DNA of 64,000 nucleotides from Gautieria morchelliformis (lineage: Eukaryota; Basidiomycota; Agaricomycetes; Gomphales; Gomphaceae), in contig WHVA01000273.1 of assembly GCA_015179125.1 (NCBI GenBank), positions 84,764 through 148,763 on the forward strand. The letters run 5' to 3'. Of the stretch, positions 49,226 through 60,272 are shown piece by piece (the stretch's first letter is position 1; every line of letters starts with the position of its first letter). Under the pieces are notes generated by a model. That model made no database searches and was not told where the DNA came from. It was given only the letters and a program-made list of their open reading frames with translations. Position numbers and translations under genes: made by a program.

Positions 49226-50851
49226 TCAAAACGTCCATCGACTCCCGACTATGTTCATGTTGGCCGGCCTTTCGATGAGCCCCCACGTGCGATACCCCTG
49301 CAAGGTTTCGTACTCTTCTTCGCATGCCTTCTTCCACCTCTCTGTGTGTTCTGACCTCATCACCTCTTTATAGTTCCCTGGCTCATCCTCCGCCAACACC
49401 ACAAACGCCGTCTCCACCTCCTCTAGATCCTTCCTCCCGTGCGCCATTGCTGCTATCTCCGTGAGCAGTGCCACATGCCTCCTCCCCCTTCCGTACTCAG
49501 TGCTCGAGGGGTCCATCCATGGGCCCTTCAAGAACTCCTTTGGAGCGTCCTCTCTGTCGTTCTGATTTTCCTTACTGACTCTTGACTCTCCCGTTCCGTT
49601 CTGCCCTCCATTTGCTTCTTCAACACTATTCCTTCCGTCGAGCACCTCGGCACGCTCCTCTACCTTTCCCCCATCGAGCACTTCTGCAGGCTCCTTCGTC
49701 TGTCCCCCGTCGAGCACATCCACGGGCTCCTTGTCCCTGTCCTCTGCATCGCTTGACTCGTCCATGGTGAGTTTGGGTAATGCATCGTCATATTCCCACG
49801 TTTCAGCGGGCTTCGCGTCGGTGTGTCTGAGGAAGACTGGGATCTTGTTTTCGTGAGTCCAAAGCATTGGTGTGTCGTCATCGTCGGTGGCATGAATGGT
49901 GATGCGTTCGATGTGTTTCAGCTCATCGAAAATAACATCCCTGGCCTTGATTAGCATGTGTGTGCGAGGAATCCACACCTTGTAGGCCTTTGAATTGTCA
50001 AAATACCCGACGAAAATTCCTTCGATGGACTTGTACTCCCCCTTCCTCCTCGTCACTTTGGGGACCAACGCCCAACACCTCGACCCATAAACACGAGCCC
50101 GATCGAGCCTCGGTCTCAATCCCCAAAAGGCCTTGTATGGGGACTTGTTGATCCTGTGGTGCAGGGTGCAGTTTTTGATAAAATTGACTGTATGCACACC
50201 TGACACCCAGAATCTGCCTGACAGGTTTGCGTCGTGCTGCAGCGTGAGAGCTCCCTCTTGGAGCGTCTTGTTATGTCTCTCAGCGACACTGTTATGTTCA
50301 GGTGTGTGAGGTGAAGTTGTCTCGTGAACGATGCCGAGTTCGCTGCATAGGGTCGAGAACTCACTCCCGACGTACTCTCCCCCATTATCCGTCCACACTC
50401 TCTTCACATCTGCGTCTCTCTGCTTCCTCAGCCACGCGATGAACTGTCGGAATGAGTTGGTAACTGTCGCACACTCTTTATTTTTCAAGAAGTCGATGCT
50501 GACGTAGCGAGTCGAGTGGTCGATCCAGGTAATTAAATACTTGTACCCGCCAATCGATGTCTCGAATGGGCCGCAGAGATCGGAGGAGACTATGTCTCCT
50601 ATGTTCTGTGGTAGACTCTCGACATGTTTGAACGGTGAGCACGTTTGTTTACCAAATGGACAGTCAACGCATTGACTTAACTCCTGCTTTGCGCTGATTC
50701 TTGGGAGCCCTATCGCTGTCTCGAGCGTCCACATTTTCTCGAGCGTTGATGAGGCGGCATGAGCGAGCCGATGGTGCCACAGGGTCAGCTCATTAGGCTC
50801 GTTTGAGTAGGTGGCTATCTCAGTCTCGGGCCCCGGCGACGGTTGGGCCAT
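49226..50851 (-). pseudogene. Copia 3 integrase
   Basis: A 541-codon open stretch with the zinc-binding H-H-R-L-A-H and C-V-D-C-P-F-G-K-Q, then the core D (S-S-D-L-C-G-P-F), D (W-T-D-N-G-G-E-Y) and E (N-S-V-A-E-R-H-N). It ends in the variable acidic linker and the first RT block (N-I-V-G-S-R-W-T-F). The core looks intact, but the frame is closed on both sides. Confidence 0.85.
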
Positions 50852-50922
50852 GTAAACAACAGATTGTTAATATTTGTCCCCTGAGTGATGATCTCACCGT
50901 CGATCAGGAGTGATGTGCCGGT

Positions 50923-52383
50923 TCAGCTGAACACTACATCCACACTGGCAATGGTCATCTGCCTGACCGATAGCAAGTTCGCGTTCAACTTCAGGACGTA
51001 GATGACATTCTGTAGTGTCAGCTCGAGTGGTGGCAATCGCAGGTACGAGTCACTCTGTATTGTGATGTGTATCGTACCCCTCTGATCGGCCTTGAAAGAG
51101 TCTCCATTGGCGGTATCAACTGAGATCTCAGGGATCGTGTGCAATTTGTGGAACAAGTCGATATTGCCGCAGAGGTGGCTGGATGCAGCTGAATCGACCA
51201 GCCACACGTGAGTCCAATCGTGTATAGCTGATAATGCTGATGGGTTTGTCGACAGAACGATAGTATTCGGCTCAGGACTGATGACCTTGGTGATGCGGGC
51301 CATCATGACAATGTCCTTCTTCGGTATATTGGCAAATCGGGCCGAGTTGTCATTTATGGGCTGCTGTGGCCGGGGAATGAAGGTTTGTCTTGCTGGCTCC
51401 ACTCAAACATTCCCGCTCACTCCTCCTCCCTGTGTTCCTCCCTGCACTACTCCTCCCTGCCTTCCCCCTCCCTTCCCCCACAGCTCCTGTCCCGCTAGTC
51501 CTCCCCCTGGCGTGAAGCACCTCGATGCTGAGTGGCCGTCCTTGCCGCAATTGTTGCAGTGGTACATCGGTCTTCCCTTTCCCCTGTCATTAGACTGATT
51601 CCTGGCTCGGTTCTGCTGTGTGAAACCGGGATTGACAGGAGGTCTGAAAATGGGGTTGTTAAAATTTCTGGTAGGTCTAGATTGTGCAACAAATGCTGTG
51701 GCCGCCTGCGTTGAGATCTCTACTGCGCTCAGATCTGCCTCGTGAGCCTCCAACCTCTCCTCGACATCGTCAGGTGTCTTCGCTATCATGTGAATCGTCT
51801 GCGTGATGGGTCTCCAGGAGTCGGGGACGTTTCTGACGATGGTGGCGACGTGAGTGGAGTCTGCTATGATCTCACCCATTTTCGCAAGCTGATTCCTGTA
51901 TTCTTTCATCACAGTGAGGTATGCCGACACAGACTGACCGTCCGTCATGTGGTAATTCTTGTATCTCGTCCTCACGATACTAATCTTGCTCGGGTCGGTG
52001 GATTCAAACTTCCTTGTCAATATCTCCCATGCTTCGGCGCACTGGTCGGTAGTGTCAATCGCCATCTGGAGCTCTGGGGATATGCAGAGTAAAATCTGGC
52101 TGTAAGCAATGTTATTCTTGTCATCCCACTCGTCCTGAAGCTGCATCAGGGGTGTGTTGCCGACCATCTCGACTCCGGTGGTGAGGGTGATGGTCTGATT
52201 AGTGCTGTCGGGGTAGGGGATCGTACCGGTGATGATAGCATATAGACCCCTGTCCCTCGCCATTGCTAACAGCTCCCTCTTCCAGGACATCCTATTGTCC
52301 TTGCTGAGCTTCGGCTTGATATCGCGAAACTTGTGGATGTCGTGTTTGGGGTGGGCGGCGGTCGTCGTGGTTGGTTGTGCCAT
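50923..52383 (-). pseudogene. Copia 3 gag and protease
   Basis: Starts at ATG 52383 (M-A-Q-P-T-T-T-T-A-A-H). Gag has W-K-R-E-L-L-A-M-A-R-D-R-G-L and a knuckle C-N-N-C-G-K-D-G-H-S-A-S-R-C. A TGA at 51403 splits it from the protease, which is in the same frame, with W-L-V-D-S-A-A-S-S-H-L. The active site is D-S-A, as in other copia families. Confidence 0.85.
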
Positions 52384-52407
52384 GGTGAGTCTATGTGACT
52401 CTTAATC

Positions 52408-53200
52408 TGACAGAATGATAAGGTTTGAAATAGAGTTGGGATGCGGCCTATAGCTCGAGGCCGAGTTCGATATAGAGCACAAGAGGTGAACGCAACTCGA
52501 AGTTAGACTAATTACTCGAAGTCAAACAAGATATCGAAAAAGGATTCATGTTCATGTTCTTCAATCGCACATTGCGTACTACTTATAGCTACTCGGATAG
52601 GGGTCTCGATACATAGGGACGAATGATGGGGGTAGTGGGGTTGTGTGCATGGTAGGTGCGTACATACCGCCGCTACCGTACCTCCGTGCTGCGGATCGCT
52701 CATTCGGTCTAGCCTGGACATGAGGTGGAATAGAATGTCCTAGTGTGGTGGCTCGAGGGATGAGGCAGGATGGTAGGAGGGACTGGATAGGAATAATGTG
52801 TGCGGCTCAAAGGTAATGGAGAATATATGTCGCGTGCCCTGATTGCGATGTGGGATTGACTCGTTCCATCCTGGTACTTGGCTCGTCAACTGTACTCGTG
52901 CCTCGACTCAACTCGTAATACGGATCTAGGTGCTTGGGAGTAATGTGTTGGTCTCGACTCAACTCGGTGAGTATCGGTGTGTGTCTGTGGTGTTGTCTCG
53001 TGTCTCAATGGCTCAGGTGTGTGCATATGTATCTTGCGGTGCTCGGGGTGAGATTAGATAGTGAGAGAGAGAGATCATTAGGGCAATCGTGAATGAAAAT
53101 CATTGTAATAGACATTACGAGTCATTATTCGTGTGCATGAAGTCATGAAATGAACCGAGTGAAACTGGAGTACATAGCTGATAGGTCTTTCCTCACAACA
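52408..53200 (-). repeat. 5' LTR of copia 3
   Basis: Same length as the other LTR (793 bp). It is followed, in minus sense, by GATTAAGAGTCACATAG and then the gag ATG at 52383. Confidence 0.9.
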
Positions 53201-53421
53201 GATGTTTGTGTTCGCTTGGCAATCACATAACTGAAAACATTGTATAGGATGAAATTATTCTATGATATCTGTTCCACCTTGCCTTACATCCTGGCTGGAG
53301 CGAAGTACAGGCAAGGCTTGTATTACCTGAACTGAATGGCCTGCCTAATAATTGCAATTCAGTTCAGATAATATAGATTGGGAACTTCTCTAAGTAATAG
53401 CTAGAATAACAAAGGGTATGT
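53201..53421 (+). other. Host DNA between two copia insertions
   Basis: Flanks of both insertions. CTGAACTGAAT/ATTCAGTTCAG (53329-53365) and TTGCCT/AGGCAA pairs make local hairpins. The last 18 bp after CTAG (53404-53421) read N-N-K-G in frame with the exon at 58679. Confidence 0.4.
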
Positions 53422-53918
53422 TGTAGAGGACAGGAATTATAGGCAGTAGGAATGGACTTCTTGCTCAAAAGAATAGACTAGAAATTAATTCACTCTCTCA
53501 GTGAATTTAGTTGTCACTATAAATATATTATACACTACCTAGAAATTAATTCACTACAGAGGATTTCTGGGTCAATAAATCGAAAGAATGCTAGACTAAT
53601 TTACTTGCCTCTCTCAGTGAATTTAGTTGTCACTGAGAGAGGGGGAAATTGTTTCACTGCGCATGTACTACTATCCGGCCCTTTAGCGCCCAAGAGCTCG
53701 CGCGTCGAAGTCATTTCAGACTCCGCTGGGTGCAGCCGCTTGTGAAAGTAGGAATAACAAAATGAAATAGAGAGACAGGGAGTGAGTGGAAAATTTCGAA
53801 AATCACCAGAGAAATGGATGCATGATACAAGAACAACATGAGAAGAAATTGAGAAAACACACAACAAATTGGATATATTATGCTTGATTTTGGTGCAGGA
53901 GCATCAATGCACCCAACA
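53422..53918 (-). repeat. 3' LTR of copia 2
   Basis: Minus strand TGTTGGGTGC to CCTCTACA. Contains the CTCTCTCAGTGA/TCACTGAGAGAG hairpin at 53611-53643 and a half copy about 105 bp further left. Confidence 0.95.
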
Positions 53919-53931
53919 CGCCCCCTCAAGC

Positions 53932-56900
53932 TTAATATATTCCGATTTGCTCGTTGAGGATCTTCACTCTAGGACTAGGAAGTCCTTTGGTGAGGATATC
54001 TGCCAACATTTGTTCGGTTGGCAAATAAACAAGCTTGGCTTGTTGATTTTTGATTATATCTCGAAGGAAATATAATCTGATGTCGAAATGTTTGGTTCTC
54101 GTGTGTTGTTGAGTGCCATACGTGATGGCAATGGCTGATTGATTGTCTGAATAAATTTTGATGGGTCTGTTCAGTGGTTGGAATATTTCAGAAATAAAAT
54201 GGCGCATCCAAAGAGCCTCTTTGCCCGCATGGGTCAGGGCGACGAATTCGGCTTCAGTTGATGAGAGGGCTACTATCGACTGTTTCTGGCAACTCCATGA
54301 AACAGTGCCTCCATCAATCTGAAATAAGTATGCCGAATACGAACGCCTATGACTCTGTGAACCCCAATCTGCATCTGAGTACCCCATCAAGCCGTCTCGA
54401 TTTCTTCCAAGTGTGAGCTTGTAATGCTTCGTGCCTTTCAAATATTTGAAGACACGTTTGACTGCATTCCAATGTGTGCCACCTGGATTTTCGAGGAATT
54501 GCGAAAGCAATGACACCCCAAATGCAATGTCAGGTCGAGTGGCTACAGCTGCCCACATCAGTGATCCTATAGCTTGCCTGTACGGGAACTTCGACATGGC
54601 TTTCTTGCCTCTCTCTGTAGAAGGACATTGGTCTTTAGATAATTTTACGGCTGGATCAAGAGGCGTAGCGTAAGTCTTTGCATCTTCGAGATTGAATTTT
54701 TTGATGATCTTCTCGATGTATGCAGGTTGTGAAATTGCAATAGTTTTCTTCTGCCAGTCTCTTTCGATTTTGAGATTCAATAGCCAATGAATCTCGCCTA
54801 GATCTTTCATACTGAAGACCTGAGCAAGATCTCGTTTGACTTCGTCCAGGACTGACTGATTCTCAGCTGTGATGGTGAGATCATCCACAGCTGTTGCAAT
54901 GATCACATGCCCCTTTCCGCCACATCTATAAAATACAGCCCCATCTGTGGCTGACGTAGTGAATCCTAATTTGTGGAATTCACCACTTAGACGTTTGTAC
55001 CATTCCCTTCCAGATTGTTTGAGGCCATAAAGTGCTTTCTTCAAAAGTAGCACTTCGTCTTTGTCTCCAGACTCATATCCATACGGCTGCTTCATGTAAA
55101 TAGGTTCAGGCAGTGTAGCATTGAGGTATGCATAGTCCACGTCCATTTGATGGATAGGCCAGTCATTCCTAGCAGCAATGGCGCATATGATCCGTAGGGA
55201 GGATAACCGAGCAACAGGTGAGTATGTCTCATCATAGTCGACTCCAAACTTCTGTGTGAAGCCTTGGGCGACCATTCTCGATTTAGGCATTATTGGTTTC
55301 CCTTCTGGATTACGCTTCCAAAGGTAGACCCATTTATTACCGACAATATTGGCTCCAGGAGGTGGTTTGGCTCGTTCCCACACTCCCTTGTCGATTAGGG
55401 CCTCATACTCTTTGTCCATTGATTTCTTCCATATAGGATTATTCAGAGCTTCGTCTGCATTGCTAGGTTCAATTTGACTCAAATCCGGCGCCTTGTTATT
55501 GTTTTGACCGTCGGTTAGAAACGCACTGATGGCACACTCATAGCTACTGATGCCATCAATCTCGGAGGATAATTCTTGGTCGAATAAAACTTCTTTATGG
55601 TCCTCAACGTCCTCGTAAGCTAGCGTAGTCATATGTGCGCCAGCTTGTCTCTGGGTTTGAGATCTTGTTACGGGACCTGATGGGGCCGGCTGCACTTGTT
55701 GTTGACAGATCCTTTCGCTTCTCCTTATCGGTTCAGCTTCTCTAGGTCTGTCATCAACTCCCTGAATAGGTTGCAGCTTTTCAAGATATTCCTCTGGTGC
55801 ATTTTCATCAATTTCTTCGATCTTTGCCTCTTCGCTGACTAAGCGACCGGGTACAGGCACTGATGCCGGAATGGCCTTCTTCTCTTCTCTAGACGTAGGT
55901 AGCTTGGATTCCTCAATAGAAATGATTGGGATCTTTCCCTTCTTCATCTCTGAATCAAACACAACGTTCCGCTCGACAGAAACTTTGTGCGAGTCAGGCC
56001 AATAAATATAATGACCATGGCTCTGCGCAGAAATTCCTATCCACCGAGCTCTCTTGGCACGAGCTTCCAATTTATCTCCCTGAGTGACCTTAACATAGAC
56101 TTCAGTTCCCCACGCGTGAATGTCTTTGAGATTCGGTTTCTCATGGTGGATCATCTCGTAGGGCGTTTTATCCGGTAGAGCTCTTGTGTGCGTCCTGTTC
56201 CTAAGATAATTGGCATGCTGTATTGCATAGCCCCATAATATCTTAGGAAGGCCTGATTCTAACAGCATGGCACGAGTTCTCTCAGTGAGAGTTCGGTTCA
56301 GACGTTCGGCAACACCATTAGACTCTGGTGTGTCGTGTACCGTCAACTGATGCTTCGTGCCTTGTTTGGCTAGATGCTGTTCGAATTCAGAGCTCGTATA
56401 CTCGCCCCCTCGATCAGAAACAAGTGCCTTGATGTGTACATTTCTCTGTCGAAGCATTAAAGCCTCATAGAGCTTGTACTTTGAAAATGCTTCTGATTTA
56501 TTCGCCATGAGATAGATCACCGATTCTCTTGAGTAATCATCGATAAAGGAGACATAATATGACTTCTTATCGATTGTGAGGTGCCTTGCAGGTCCCCAGA
56601 CATCAGAATAAATTCTGTCACCGAATTTTGATGTTCGGTCTCTGGGTTCTCGAGGAAGAGGTTTGCGTGCAATCTTGGCCTGAATACACGCATCGCAGAC
56701 AATTCTATCGCCTGTGGAGCTCAGTTCAATGCCCAATATCATGCCATGATTTAATAGATGTTGTAGGGACTTCTGTGAGATGTGCCCCATTTTTTGATGA
56801 ATTTCCATGGCAGACAAACACATATGGGCTTGAGCACTTGGTGACTGGAGGTCTAGTCGATATAAACCATTGACCTTCGGTGCTTGCATCAATACCTTTC

Positions 56901-58176
56901 CAGTAGCGTTAGATATTGTGCATTTCTGGCCACCGAGTCGAATGTCGTAGCCAGCATCATCGCACCGACCGATCAAGGCGAGGGTAGCAGCAATTTTTGG
57001 AGCATAATATGTATCTTGCAACGTGACTTCTACTGTTTTATCTCCAACCTTGTTGGATAATACAAGCAGTCCTGAACCGAAGGCATCAAAAGTGCCTTTG
57101 TTGGCTGCTCGGATAGTCCTCGGCTGTGAGAATTGACAGTAGTTCCTCAATAAATTTTTGTGAGGAGTCATATGCGATGTCGTTCCGGTGTCGAGTATAA
57201 CTATAACTCCTGAGGATGTGCTCAAATTGAAATTAGAGCACTCGTCAAAATTGGTGAAGGCAAGATGTCCATCACCACTTTCCTCAGAAGAGGACTCTTC
57301 TTCGGCAACATTCGCTTTTGCTTTACCCTTCTTCTTCTTCTTGGCTTTGGCTTTTTTCTTCTGACGTGGTCCTTGACCTTCTTTACCACCTCCTTTAGCC
57401 CAGCAATTTTCGATGGAATGTCCAGGCTTTTTGCAGTTGGTGCATACATGCGCCTTCTGCCCCTTCTGGTCCTTTTTAGTAGATGAACCAATAAACACCT
57501 GCTCTTCTTGCGGGAGTGTTTTCTTCCTGTCATACTGAGCCTTTAGTACCCTAATAATATTATCAGGGACCAATGGCATCCCGCATTCTTCAAGCGAAGT
57601 GGTAAGGGCGTTCATGACTGCCTCATAGGATGGTGGAAGTGATGCAAGGATGATGTCCATGAATTCTTCTTCGGAAACTCTGGCTCCCATCTCATTAAGA
57701 CGAGCATATAGGTCTTGGGCCTTGTCCAAATGATCTCTCAAGTCTCCATCCTCAGGACATCTCATACTACGGAGTTGTCGCTGCAGGCTGGTGAGGACCA
57801 TCTTGGGCTTTTTGGTCATCTCATTGACCAATGCATCCCAAGTCTCTTTTGCTGTCTTCTGCTTCTGTAGCATCAGGGCTAATGACTCTGACACTGAGAC
57901 GATGATTTGGGTCTTGGCTTGTCCTTCTCTAGCAAGGTATCTCTCCAGCTTCTCCTCAGCCTTATCCATCTGAGTTTCCTCAGCTTCTGTAAGAATATGG
58001 CCTGGGGGCATAACTGGAGGATCAGGAGGTCGAGTGACTCTCCCTTCTACATGCTTGAGTAGATTTTTGGACTCGAAATAGCTGATGAGAGTGGCTCGCC
58101 ACAATGGCCAATTACTTCCATCAGTAGCAAGCTTCTCAACACCCAATAGCTTCTCAGAAGTGTCTCCGGGGCCCAT
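53932..58176 (-). CDS. Copia 2 gag-pol polyprotein, 1414 aa, intact
   Basis: One open frame, collinear and highly similar to the copia 1 polyprotein. Knuckle C-T-N-C-K-K-P-G-H-S-I-E-N-C from residue 245, lysine-rich tract, protease D329-T-G. Integrase has H-Q-K-M-G-H, C-D-A-C, S-D-V-W-G, S-D-R-G-G-E-Y and N-G-V-A-E-R. RT has Y-G-L-K-Q-S-G and V-D1098-D1099. RNase H has Y-S-D-A-D-W and T-K-H-F-D-I-R. It opens with M-G-P at 58176, the same start context as copia 1, within the primer site. Differences from copia 1 are scattered substitutions and a few short indels in the variable linker after integrase, as expected for a sister subfamily under selection. It may be functional. Confidence 0.95.
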   Translation of the reverse strand: MGPGDTSEKLLGVEKLATDGSNWPLWRATLISYFESKNLLKHVEGRVTRPPDPPVMPPGHILTEAEETQMDKAEEKLERYLAREGQAKTQIIVSVSESLALMLQKQKTAKETWDALVNEMTKKPKMVLTSLQRQLRSMRCPEDGDLRDHLDKAQDLYARLNEMGARVSEEEFMDIILASLPPSYEAVMNALTTSLEECGMPLVPDNIIRVLKAQYDRKKTLPQEEQVFIGSSTKKDQKGQKAHVCTNCKKPGHSIENCWAKGGGKEGQGPRQKKKAKAKKKKKGKAKANVAEEESSSEESGDGHLAFTNFDECSNFNLSTSSGVIVILDTGTTSHMTPHKNLLRNYCQFSQPRTIRAANKGTFDAFGSGLLVLSNKVGDKTVEVTLQDTYYAPKIAATLALIGRCDDAGYDIRLGGQKCTISNATGKVLMQAPKVNGLYRLDLQSPSAQAHMCLSAMEIHQKMGHISQKSLQHLLNHGMILGIELSSTGDRIVCDACIQAKIARKPLPREPRDRTSKFGDRIYSDVWGPARHLTIDKKSYYVSFIDDYSRESVIYLMANKSEAFSKYKLYEALMLRQRNVHIKALVSDRGGEYTSSEFEQHLAKQGTKHQLTVHDTPESNGVAERLNRTLTERTRAMLLESGLPKILWGYAIQHANYLRNRTHTRALPDKTPYEMIHHEKPNLKDIHAWGTEVYVKVTQGDKLEARAKRARWIGISAQSHGHYIYWPDSHKVSVERNVVFDSEMKKGKIPIISIEESKLPTSREEKKAIPASVPVPGRLVSEEAKIEEIDENAPEEYLEKLQPIQGVDDRPREAEPIRRSERICQQQVQPAPSGPVTRSQTQRQAGAHMTTLAYEDVEDHKEVLFDQELSSEIDGISSYECAISAFLTDGQNNNKAPDLSQIEPSNADEALNNPIWKKSMDKEYEALIDKGVWERAKPPPGANIVGNKWVYLWKRNPEGKPIMPKSRMVAQGFTQKFGVDYDETYSPVARLSSLRIICAIAARNDWPIHQMDVDYAYLNATLPEPIYMKQPYGYESGDKDEVLLLKKALYGLKQSGREWYKRLSGEFHKLGFTTSATDGAVFYRCGGKGHVIIATAVDDLTITAENQSVLDEVKRDLAQVFSMKDLGEIHWLLNLKIERDWQKKTIAISQPAYIEKIIKKFNLEDAKTYATPLDPAVKLSKDQCPSTERGKKAMSKFPYRQAIGSLMWAAVATRPDIAFGVSLLSQFLENPGGTHWNAVKRVFKYLKGTKHYKLTLGRNRDGLMGYSDADWGSQSHRRSYSAYLFQIDGGTVSWSCQKQSIVALSSTEAEFVALTHAGKEALWMRHFISEIFQPLNRPIKIYSDNQSAIAITYGTQQHTRTKHFDIRLYFLRDIIKNQQAKLVYLPTEQMLADILTKGLPSPRVKILNEQIGIY

Positions 58177-58181
58177 AACCC
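58169..58181 (-). promoter_or_regulatory. Copia 2 primer-binding site overlapping the start codon
   Basis: Minus strand GGGTTATGGGCCC directly after the LTR end ...CTACA; the same half-tRNA-Met type site as in copia 1, with the gag ATG inside it. Confidence 0.6.
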
Positions 58182-58678
58182 TGTAGAGGACAGGAATTAT
58201 AGGCAGTAGGAATGGACTTCTTGCTCAAAAGAATAGACTAGAAATTAATTCACTCTCTCAGTGAATTTAGTTGTCACTATAAATATATTATACACTACCT
58301 AGAAATTAATTCACTACAGAGGATTTCTGGGTCAATAAATCGAAAGAATGCTAGACTAATTTACTTGCCTCTCTCAGTGAATTTAGTTGTCACTGAGAGA
58401 GGGGGAAATTGTTTCACTGCGCATGTACTACTATCCGGCCCTTTAGCGCCCAAGAGCTCGCGCGTCGAAGTCATTTCAGACTCCGCTGGGTGCAGCCGCT
58501 TGTGAAAGTAGGAATAACAAAATGAAATAGAGAGACAGGGAGTGAGTGGAAAATTTCGAAAATCACCAGAGAAATGGATGCATGATACAAGAACAACATG
58601 AGAAGAAATTGAGAAAACACACAACAAATTGGATATATTATGCTTGATTTTGGTGCAGGAGCATCAATGCACCCAACA
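58182..58678 (-). repeat. 5' LTR of copia 2
   Basis: Reads identically to 53422-53918; hairpin at 58371-58403. Confidence 0.95.
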
Positions 58679-58831
58679 TATGTGTGGGCATCTGAATTGA
58701 ATGTCAGGAACAGATGTGATCAAGTGTATCGTGATGCAAGTTCAGTGCACTGCCTGGGGGATTACACAATAGAGAGCATGATGATCCAGTGTGAACAATT
58801 GCTGAAAAGCCAGCCTTTTGATGCTCTAGGG
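58679..58831 (+). CDS. Host exon split by copia 2, product unknown
   Basis: Reads Y-V-W-A-S-E-L-N-V-R-N-R-C-D-Q-V-Y and on to S-Q-P-F-D-A-L-G, then a GTAAGTAG donor at 58831. Upstream of copia 2, after a CTAG acceptor at 53403, N-N-K-G joins in frame when one TATGT copy is removed, giving an exon of about 57 codons. No family recognised and the neighbouring exons were not found. Confidence 0.35.
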
Positions 58832-59724
58832 TAAGTAGAGCAAAATATAGCTCAAATTTTACTAATGCATGCCAGAGGCCCCGTGCAGAATCAGCCTTAA
58901 GAGTAACGTGTGTAAGGAGCACAGCTTCTGATTTTCAGCAGCTGCTGAAACGGCCAGGCAGCCTCCAGAACACGACTCACAAGGAATAAAGTTACTGTAC
59001 TAGGGGCCCATTGATCGGCACCCTGCCACAAATTGATATGCAATGGCGGAATAGTTCAGTTATGAACAGGGTAGTTATGTGAATCCGAAGAGATTTTCCT
59101 TTCTTTGCCAATTGAAACCAGCCGAACAGCTGGGTTCTCAACCCCGTTACTGTTTGATGCATCGACAGATTGATTGCCAAGAGTGTGTGCAAACATACAC
59201 GTTGCCAATGTTTGCTCTTTCGGAGGTTTTTCCATGCTATGCACTCTGCTAGGATATCAGGCTTCCAAGTTAAGGCTTACTTAGTTCATACTACAAAATT
59301 TCTACCTGTTTTCTAGCGTATTACAAAGGTCTATGAGTACTAGAGCATTGCGGCACTGGCGACGGACCAGATGATGGGTTCGTGGACAGGACAGATGGGA
59401 CAGACCTGACAATACAGTTTGAGTTATGTAAACGGCGCTAGAGATCAATAGAACTAGAAATTTAAACTGCTTAAACTGCTCAGACCAGTTTACAAAAACA
59501 GTGGAGGGATCCTTGTGAAGTGTATCGCAAAAATCTTGCAAAACTGCGCACCTAACAGTCACAATCCGCTTGGTATGAACTACCAGTTCGCACATTTTGG
59601 GTGGTGTGAATGGTTTGCAAAATCAAATTCATGGGTAGGTAACTTTATTTCTCGTAGAAGTTACTGTAATAGAAGCTCACAGTAGCCAAGAGGACAACGT
59701 GGGGCAGACTTTGAAACTTATGTA
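58832..59724. other. Unassigned stretch
   Basis: No recognised gene or repeat between the host exon and the second MITE. Confidence 0.35.
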
Positions 59725-60123
59725 CACTGGAGCCATATCAAAATTTTCTGGTCTGAAAAACTGTTCAAAAAACTGTAAATATATTCCATATTTTTTTAGT
59801 GTTTTTAATGTAAAAAAACTTCAACAAAATTTTGTGTTTTTATTAGAATTTGTTGAGCAAGAAAATTGTAAAAGAGTTTAAAGTTTTTTGCAGGGTATTT
59901 TATACGTTTTTTTAAGTTTCTTTGTGAAAACACAAAGGAACCCATAAAAAACCCTGCAAAAAACTTTGAATTTCTTTCCAATTTTCTTGCTCAACAAATT
60001 CTAATAAAAACACAAAATTTTATTACAGTTTTTTTTACATAAAAAACACTAAAAATATTTGGAAAATCTTTACAGTTTTTTGAACAGTTTTTCAGACAAG
60101 AAAACTTTTCTATGCCTGCAGTG
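59725..60123. mobile_element. Palindromic MITE, copy 2
   Basis: 399 bp, CACTGGAGCCATA to TATGCCTGCAGTG, flanked by GTA on both sides (59722-59724 and 60124-60126). It is one long foldback; the two halves carry TTTTCTGGTCTGAAAAACTG and its complement, and TTGTTGAGCAAGAAAATTG and its complement. Same family as 28005-28354 and a better-preserved palindrome. Confidence 0.75.
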
Positions 60124-60272
60124 GTAATAGCGCAATCGCAACTCGATTGAGTCAACTCCGATCACAGGTCACGGTAGAGTAGTGATTCTTTTGACAAGTA
60201 TATTCAATATGAAATGTTCATATACGTCAACCTTCAACAGATACTTTCAACAGATACTCAAGCAGTGGTTGC

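Larger units (their letters stand above)
47022..53200 (-). mobile_element. Ty1/copia element 3, older, decayed
   Basis: 793-bp LTRs at 47022-47814 and 52408-53200, target duplication GATGT (47017-47021 and 53201-53205) and a polypurine tract next to the left LTR. The LTRs differ at many sites, nearly all transitions, so it is much older than copia 1 and 2. Coding order on the minus strand is gag, protease, integrase, RT, RNase H, with stops between them. Confidence 0.92.
53422..58678 (-). mobile_element. Intact Ty1/copia element 2
   Basis: 497-bp LTRs that read identically, a full-length gag-pol frame, a polypurine tract (CTTGAGGGGGCG, minus) and target duplication TATGT (53417-53421 and 58679-58683). 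Same lineage as copia 1, in opposite orientation. Recently inserted. Confidence 0.95.
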
